Below, piece by piece: positions 56,300-64,000 of a stretch of DNA of 64,000 nucleotides. Made by a program: the position numbers and the translations under genes. The stretch covers positions 14,444,001-14,508,000 of the forward strand of contig CM076264.1 of the NCBI GenBank assembly GCA_038380795.1, read 5' to 3'. Under the pieces are notes generated by a model. It searched no databases. It was not told where the DNA came from and saw only the letters and a list, made by a program, of their open reading frames with translations. How positions within the stretch are numbered: the stretch's first letter is position 1; each line of letters begins with the position of its first letter. Source of the stretch: Pyrocephalus nanus. Taxonomy: Eukaryota > Chordata > Aves > Passeriformes > Tyrannidae.

Positions 56300-59200
56300 A
56301 GATTGTCACAGTCCGAGCAGCTTCTCATTTTATCTATTAGTCTGGTAAAATTGATTTTTTTTTTTGTTTTGTTTTATCTTGTTTTAGAGAGGGGAACCCA
56401 TGTCTAGAATAGGCAGTTGACAACACTTGTTGTCAGTCACAGGTCAGCTTTAGTCTACTCCCCTTTTGCCTGCTTCTCACCTGTTGTGACGTGTGCAGTT
56501 AAAGCTACAAGTGTGCTGAGTGAGTCTGGGTTAGCAGGGCAGGCTTGTGGATCCTTTTGGCTGATGATAAGCAGGGACAGTACTTGAACATGAACTGTTG
56601 TTGGTGGGTCCAGGGAAGGGAGACCAAGGAAAAATCAATACTTACTGTGTTATGAACTATCCCAAGCTTAGCCTCAACCCCAGAAATGGCAATGGAAAAT
56701 TCAAAAATCCAAACATTTAAGAAAACAGCTTTCTATTTGGAAATGCTGACTCGCTTTTTTTTTTTCCTTTCTTCCACGAATGAAACTCAAACATGACTGA
56801 GCCGAGTACTGAACTTCTGTACTCCTGCTCTGTTATACAAAGTGTTCCTCATATTATCAGAGTGGTGAGAAGAGTCACTTCGACTGCAGGAAATATACAG
56901 TAGTTTCTAAGGGAAGCTGTAAGTACTTTTGTGGTACTGCTCATCTTATGCAAGGAATGGCGTTATCTACTCTCTTCTGAGCATGCTTTGTATCAGACAT
57001 GCAGAGTGTACAGTAATGCAGCTGAAACAGTTAAGTAAAGGAAAAATCCAGAAGTTACATAGCCTTGTACTTTCACTCAGAAATTTTGCTTGTTAGGCTT
57101 ATTTAGAAGCAAAACCAGCTTAACTTTTCTTTAAATCTGTGATAGTAAGTTTAAGCTAATTCTTGTGTCAAAGCAAAAAAGATGTAAGTAATTTAAAAAA
57201 AAATTTACTGTGTTATACACTGTACGTCTTCCTTTTGCCTGAAAACAGAATGAAATATAAAATTGCATTAGAAGATTAAACAAGCACTTTTTTTTCCTGT
57301 GTGGGATTGCAAGATGTCCTTTCATGTGCTTTGCATGAGGGTATGGTGATTGCTCTTGACTGTCCTAGATTGCTTTTGCTCAATTGTTTTGATTTTTGAT
57401 CATTTAGTGATCTTTTATCCAGGAACAAGTTGCCACTGATATTTAGATTGGCAACTCACTTTGGAGAAATATACTGAAATCCCAAAGCAGGGAGGCTTGC
57501 AGGTGCTTGTGTGCCAGAGACTTTAAGGTCATAAATTTTTTCCCAGTCAGAGCTAGTAAGTTTGACTGTGTGCCTCCTTAGAGTACATAGTATTAGCTTA
57601 CAATTGAATCATTGGCCTCTTGTAAAATTTCTAATCTGAAACTGTCAGAAGGATTTACAGCATTTCTTTGCGCATAGAGTTCAGCTATTGCACAACTATC
57701 CAGACCAGAGATGAGTGAAGTTTCTCTTTTGGCATTTACTGTATTATATAGTTGACTACTTGAATAAGTATTTCCTGTTAAGTTCTCTTAGCAGTTACTG
57801 GGGGCAGACACTTTATTCTTCTGCCCAGGCAAATAAATTGCAATAATTGGAGAAGCTGGCAGGTGAAATGATGCTGGAGTGTCAGGGCTTTCTCTAGCAA
57901 TAACTTTAAATGACAGTGAGAGCAGTGAAAGGGGAGTGTAAAATTCATCCTTTACTTGCATGTTTCACATGTAGCAGTGCTTTTTGTAGTTTTTATTTAT
58001 TTAAAGGACTCCTATAATCAGAATAAGGGTGTTGAAATATTCTGTGCTGTTCATATAAAGTTCTGGTCTGAGCTAATTAGAAGCTTCAGTTTTAATAGAC
58101 TGTAGTCAGATAGATCTCAATGTAAGAGCTATCAGACAAGTTTCCTTTTGACACACATCTATTGTGTTGCTTTACACATAAAATCTCCATTTGACAGTTT
58201 TGGAAAAGTGTAGGGCAAAACTTTTTTTTTTTTTAATTGGAGCATCTAGTTTAGTTAACCACTGCTATACTGCTGTTTTTTCTGAAAACTATATATGATG
58301 TAAGTACAAGCTGTCCTCTGCACCACAGTTGCTGTCAGCTGTTTGCTCTATGAAACCTTGGATTAATTTTGCTTGTGTGTCAAGCTGCAGCGAAGTTATT
58401 CTTGAACTCTTCCATCTTTGGGGGCCTGTTGTGGTCAACCCATTGTTCTTGATGCTGAAGATTGACCTTGACATGTCTATAGTGGACAAAAAAGTCTGTA
58501 ACTCAATAAAAGGAGTTTAATGCAAATCTTGCCAGAACTCCTATTCTCTGCATTTTGAATTGGGATTTTCTGTTTGTTTGTTTGTTTGTTTGTTTTTAAA
58601 TAGAAATTGAGTAAATTGTCAAGTATTTTCCAAAACGCACTAATACTCTCACCTTTAAATAAATAAATAAATAGCCCAAAGGGTGGGCACTTGAATTCTG
58701 TGTTGAATTATAGATCTCAGCTGCTTGTTTATCTGATTTCTGATTGTTTTCCTCTGTCCTCTCCAACCTGACTCCTCTTGCACTTGGAAAAATAAAGCTG
58801 TTCTATCTGAGGTCTTTTCCCACTGGAAGAATTTTGCTTAGTTTTCATGACTCATGAGCAGAGGAATCGGTGAAAACGTAAATTTGTTTTCTAAGCCTTT
58901 TATGGTCTTACTGATGACAAAGTATTTGGTAGCCATTTCGTATAACACCCTAATTTTAGGTGTGCACATGGGCTGAGTGTGTGTTTGGACACGTCTTGCT
59001 GTGGAGAAATCACAGTTTGATCTCTTTTTGGGTTTTTGTCTACACATGCAAATGTTTAGCCAGTAATTCCATACAAGTGACAGAGTTTTGAGATATCTGC
59101 CATTTTAAAGGCACAAAACATTGTGAATGATCTTTTTTTTTTCTGAAGGTGTTTCATGCTGACATTTCTGCAGACTTGATATACAGCCTCATAAATACAT

Positions 59201-62200
59201 TTCAAACAGTCAGTGAACAGCATGTACGTTTAAAGATAATAAAAAGACTTGCTCTAGTCATTCATTAGGGAGGTGGCTACCAGTTCTTCTTGTGGTTTGG
59301 CTGCCCACTTCCCACTCCGGAATTGTCATCTGACTTCTTGTGAAAAGCACCACCACACAGCTGGAAACCAAGCAGGCAAGAGAGCTCTGTCTGGAAAAAG
59401 GCCTTTCCTGTGTGAAATCCTGTTCAGGATTAATTTAGCTAAAAACACGGGGGGGAAGGTTGGTTTTTTTGATTTGTTTTGTTTTTTTCCCTTCTTCCTT
59501 GCTTGCAGCTGTAAAGGGAAAAAGATCTTGCTGAAATATCTATTGTATATGAACTCTCTGAGATGTTCATGCACAGTGGCAGCAGATGTGGCGTGTAAAA
59601 AACCTGCAAGATGTGTTTGCTGTAATGTTCCCATCCCAGGATGAGCTGTGCTTCCCCTCCAACTTGCTCAACCAGATGAAGTTCCAGTCATCTGCGTGCT
59701 GTTTAAGACAATAGACTTCAAATAATGAAGTCATTCCTGTTTCTTGGAAGAGGGAAATCTCTGTGCCTTGGTGATGGGTCAGGACCTCTGCTATGCTGAT
59801 GTAACAACTTGACCTGACTGCCATGAGCAAATTTTGGTGACTGAAGAAATTAGGTGGGCATGTCCTATCAGTTATTTGTATTTTAAAAAGTGCCTTGGAT
59901 TCAGAGAGTATTTCATTTAAGAGGAGTTGAGAGGGGTTAATGCTTCATTGCCTATATTCAGAGTATAGATTTTGTTATGTGGGGTTGCCTCCCAACCACA
60001 AAACTCTTTTATAGTTTGGAGAATAAAATGGCAAAATGTAGCTTCTGGCCAGCAGTGAATTGTTATTGTCTTTTGCAATGAAAGTAATATTTCAACACAA
60101 TATATTCTTTTTTGTGTAAACATTATAGTTATTGTCTGGGAAATCAGTCTGGGAAAGAAAGCAATACTTCAGAATTAAAACATGCAGAATGCTGATGTTG
60201 GATAAGTATCTGTATAATAAACACATTTTTTTCCTGTAAGTACTTTTTTTCTTTTGCAGAGTTTCCCAGTTGAGAATTTTTTCACTTAACTAGCACAATT
60301 TTTCATCCTCAAGCTTCTGATTTACTTGCTACTGAACAGCAAAAATGCAGGAATACCCTCATATCTGTGGTGCTTGACTAGAATTATAATTGAAGAATAC
60401 AAAATTAGGAAACTTGTTCTATTTAGTTATCAGAGTTTTCTTAGAAATGTCTTAAGTCAGTTTTAATTTTCTGCTTCAAAATTCATTACTAGAGGTGTAA
60501 TCTTGTCTTCTGAATTCATGCATCTTTAGCAATTAGTAAAATCCCAATTTCTGAAAAGGAATTTTTTCACCTCATGTTTTCTAATTCAGTCACTTTTGGA
60601 AGACAATATCCAGTATCTGTGCTACTTGCAGAGCTGAAGGTATTGTAGAAAGATTTACCAGTGAAAGCTTTGACTGTACAACTGTTTTGCTATTGTGTAT
60701 TCCACCTGTTGCTTCTGGATTGATGCAGAGTTTTCCTTTGGGAACAGAGTGTATACATAACCTGAGTGTCCCTGTTGCTGCCATTTGATGCAAGATGATA
60801 CAGAGAAACCTTTGCAGCAATCCTGAACTGCTGGTTTTTACCTTTGGGAACAGTGTGAATTTTGTGGAATGCTCTCCTAATTTTCTGTGTTGCAAATTTG
60901 TTTTTCTCACTGCTTGCTTTCTAATTTATTGTTTCTTTTGGTCTTTTGTTGTAAGTGACACAGAGTTTGTAAGGATTAGGAAGATGGTTTTGATTCCTTT
61001 GAAGACAAATTGTCTTTGTGGTACTCAACAGTTACTTCCATCACAGTTGCTAGACCCTTCAGCAGAGACTTTGGGATACAGGGCTTATGTCAGGGTGATT
61101 GCAGGAATATTTCTCCACCCCTGAAGCAGTGAATTTATTGGCAGCACTGAAAGATGGAGTCACCATCTGAGCTGGCAGAGGGGTGCACCTTATTGTAAGA
61201 ACTGTTGGATATGCTCTAGGAGAACCTTAATGTCTGCTGAGATATTAAATGTTAAGTTTTGCCTAATGCTTGTGATGCAAAGAGGAAAATGCCCTTGGCA
61301 GGGTGGAGTAAGGCTGCCTGGCAAATTTCAAAGATCCAACTAAAAAGGCAAATAACCAGAGCTCAGAAAGGTGTGGTGCAGCCACAGGGACAGTATGAAC
61401 ATGATTTGGCACTTTGCCCGTACTTGCATAAGATGCTACTTTGTGATATTTAATATATGGTAATTAACATGTTAATTAGATGTTTCCTGATGTGGGGGAA
61501 TTTGGAGTTTGTACCCTTTCCCTCGCAAGGGTGGATAGAAGAGAAATGAGTCCAGTCTGTTTTGACTGATAAAAGTTGTAGAACCAGAGAAGGTAGATAA
61601 GATGATATGATATGCATTTTATGTTGTTGCACTGCATACATTCTAAAGGAGAAAACAATGGTTGGAGGTTATGGCATCTAAAATATTTTGCATATCTGTG
61701 AAAAAAATTACCCTGCTAAAATCTGAAAGCTTTCTTAACTTGCCTGTTTTGATTGATATGGGGAATAGTGGTGTTTAAACTAGGGGTTTATGCATTTGAA
61801 AGAATGAAAATCATAAAATATGACAGAAATAAACTATGAAATAGAAATTTGCAAGAATTGGATTCTCTCTTTTAAGGAGTGAGGAGTTTATAATGACTCT
61901 GTTGTGCTATTTACATGTGACTTGTTCAGGCTAAATAGCCTGTTTTTACTTGTAACAGAATTATGCTACAGTTAATGACCCCAGCATGCAGTAAAACTGG
62001 TAATAGGGAATGTCCAACACTGGAAGAAACATTTAAGACCAGTGAGTTCCTAACAGAGGCAGTATTCTGCAATGATATTCATTGCCTCAGTAGTTATTTT
62101 TCTCTCTTACTCTTAGATTGAGAAGTAAAAACATGAACAATAACAACTTGCTTTTCTATTTTGGCTTCTAGGTGTTCATTTCCTGTTGTCATCAGTTGGG

Positions 62201-64000
62201 AGAGTCATGAGAAAATTTGGATTTAAGTGTAATAGAAGAATGGCATCAGTTCCTATCTATGACAAGTTAAAAATAAAAATTCCATTAGAGATTAAGGTCC
62301 CTACAATTGTTATTGATTTCTTGTATTTACACATAAATTACCCTAGTGTTGTTTGGTTTTCATTTTACTCTTAGAATTTTCTTTTTTCCTCCGATGCTGA
62401 AATGCCAAGTTTTTGGTTTGATGTGTGTTCTTTTCTTTTTTAAATTTGGTAACCAAAATCCCTTCCATGTTAAAATTTGAAAGGCTTTACCTAAAATATT
62501 GCTGCTGCTCTTTGTTGGCTCTTCTTTTTTTGTTGTACTTTTAAAATTTAAACTCTTATTTGTGTGTGCACGTGTGCCTGGAGATTGGATCCAGAGCAAC
62601 TTCATTCTGACACCAAATTTCTGAGGTTTTTTTGTAAACAATAAATCACATCCCAACTTTGGTGTGATTGGTGTGGAGTTGTCTCAGACCTGGGAATATA
62701 TGCATGTGGAGAGTGTGAAGCTGTCAACTGCTGGATACTCAGGAGCCATTGGAAAGGTGCGTTTGGGCCAGTGGGAGCCAAATGCCAGTTAAATTAAACT
62801 GAAATGGTGAGAGGTTATGGTTTTCCTTATTTGTTTTCAAGGTGTGGGATGGACCAAAAACACTGTATCATGCTGGGAAAGTGGGGGCCAGGGAGGTTGA
62901 GGTACTTGACAAGTCAGTAATACATTGCTTTTTAATCCTCATTACCAAATTTGCCAAGCTTTCAGAAACTCATGAGCTGCCACGGGTAATGTGACATTAT
63001 CAAAATGAAACTCCAGAAGCCTTTTTAGTCTTTGAACTTGATTTCCATTCTGCTTTTGGATGGAAATTAATAACTTTGTATTTTAGCTTTATTGTAAATT
63101 TTCTTGATTTGATGAGTCTTTAATACTTCTTTTTGTCTGATAAATATATTGAAAAAGTTTGTTTGGTTTTAGGGAGTTAGAACATGTTACTGCTCTTAAC
63201 AATTCTGTCACATGGATTGCATCTGCTAAGTTACTAAGTAAATCCTGTTTATCTACCTCACTCAGGTAGTAACTAAATCCTGTTTCAGTTTTCAGTGTCA
63301 TGGATTATATTAGATTCATTGTCCACCTTGATGAAGGGGAGACAGAAGAGGAACACGAAGTTGCTTTTTAAGTGTTGAGATGGCACGTGTTTTGTACAAA
63401 ACGTCATATAAGTCTGTACTGCAGCTCTTGGACAAACTATTTTAAGTGCTCTGTTCCTCTGAAGCTGCTTTGTTAGCTCTTGCAAGGAGATTGATGCCTG
63501 GGAAGAAGAGGGGAGAGGCCAAGTCTCACTCAGCTTGTTCTTTCCTGTTTCATGACAGCATGTAGCTTGCCTGATCTTGGCCTACTGCGAGGGAAATACA
63601 TTGAGAAGTGGAATATTAGGCCTTGATGTAGTAACGTAGCTTGAAGATGAAATTTGTAGTTAAATCTAAGTGGTTTTTTTAACCCTTTAGCTTTTGGGGG
63701 AGAACATTGTTTGATGAAACCAGAGCAATTTCAACTCAAATAAAGCAGCTGGAAATCTGTCATTCCTGGAGATTTTGTTAGAGTCAATGAGCTTTGTAGT
63801 AAGGAATGAGGAATGGCGCTGGAATTCCAGTCCTTCTTCAAAGCTTGATGCAGAAACCTGCATGTTGTTGTACAAAAATATTAACAAATGGGTAATTCCT
63901 CTATCATCCAAAAGTGATCTAGGATAGCCTTAGGACGCAATATTATCTGGCTTTGTGCAAGACTTAGTTTGTGTGGCTAGCACTGAGGTTAGTATTAATC
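56300..64000 (+). other. ARHGAP10: ARHGAP10 intron 1, distal part to the window end
   Basis: 7.7 kb of unique T/G-rich sequence without interspersed repeats I can name. It holds the (TGTT)n and (AAAT)n repeats near 58.6 kb. I looked for the next ARHGAP10 exon (expected to continue the BAR domain with a VAQRKFA-like segment) and did not find it, so intron 1 is at least 37.5 kb. Confidence 0.6.
58571..58596. repeat. (TGTT)6 tetranucleotide repeat
   Basis: Six TGTT units, followed ~60 bp later by (AAAT)4 at 58657-58673. Confidence 0.92.

Noticed and set aside
58289..58520. Overlapping ~65-codon frames on both strands
   Set aside because: No convincing acceptor or donor on either strand and no family match. 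A GTAAGT on the plus strand at ~58289 lies outside the frame.
60590..60910. 106-codon minus-strand frame
   Set aside because: It looked partly protein-like but has no flanking splice sites or known motif. Frames of this length arise by chance in 64 kb.

Overview
The window is vertebrate nuclear DNA, almost certainly from a bird. The evidence is seven 5'-truncated CR1 LINE copies that keep reverse-transcriptase C-terminal reading frames and the usual CR1 3' ends, one bird-type solo LTR, and intron-split genes whose protein sequence and order match the vertebrate TMEM184C - PRMT9 - ARHGAP10 block. No prokaryotic features are present.

Layout. Positions 1-~420 may hold the 3' end of the convergent neighbour TMEM184C (inferred from known gene order only). 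Positions 989-19645, minus strand, hold a complete PRMT9 gene. I could place all 12 coding exons at GT/AG boundaries with compatible phases. They join to 2523 nt, an intact 840-residue protein (three N-terminal TPRs, an active methyltransferase module, a degenerate second module). A GC/CpG-rich block at ~20.4-20.9 kb is the likely PRMT9 promoter, with a probable 5' exon ending at 20232. About 4 kb of AT-rich intergenic DNA follows. A minus-strand CR1 at ~25.02-25.82 kb then runs up to a strong CpG island (~25.84-26.72 kb). That island contains ARHGAP10 exon 1 (coding 26278-26431, plus strand), which encodes the first 51 residues of the BAR-PH-RhoGAP-SH3 protein GRAF2. The rest, 26432-64000, reads as ARHGAP10 intron 1. 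I found no second exon. This intron holds four CR1 copies, one solo LTR, simple repeats and one unexplained minus-strand exon-like block (53644-53823).

The two genes are head to head with separate promoters about 5 kb apart. The plus strand looks A/C-rich across PRMT9 and T/G-rich across the ARHGAP10 intron, as expected if each non-template strand has gained T and G through transcription. PRMT9 is a type II arginine methyltransferase known to modify the splicing factor SF3B2. ARHGAP10 is a membrane-associated GAP for Rho-family GTPases. No functional link between them is implied by adjacency.

I found no convincing undescribed system. The items most worth a second look are the probable PRMT9 upstream exon with two competing acceptors beside a 40-base homopolymer, the unidentified exon-like block at 53.7 kb, the CR1 abutting the ARHGAP10 CpG island, and the inverted CR1 pair in ARHGAP10 intron 1.
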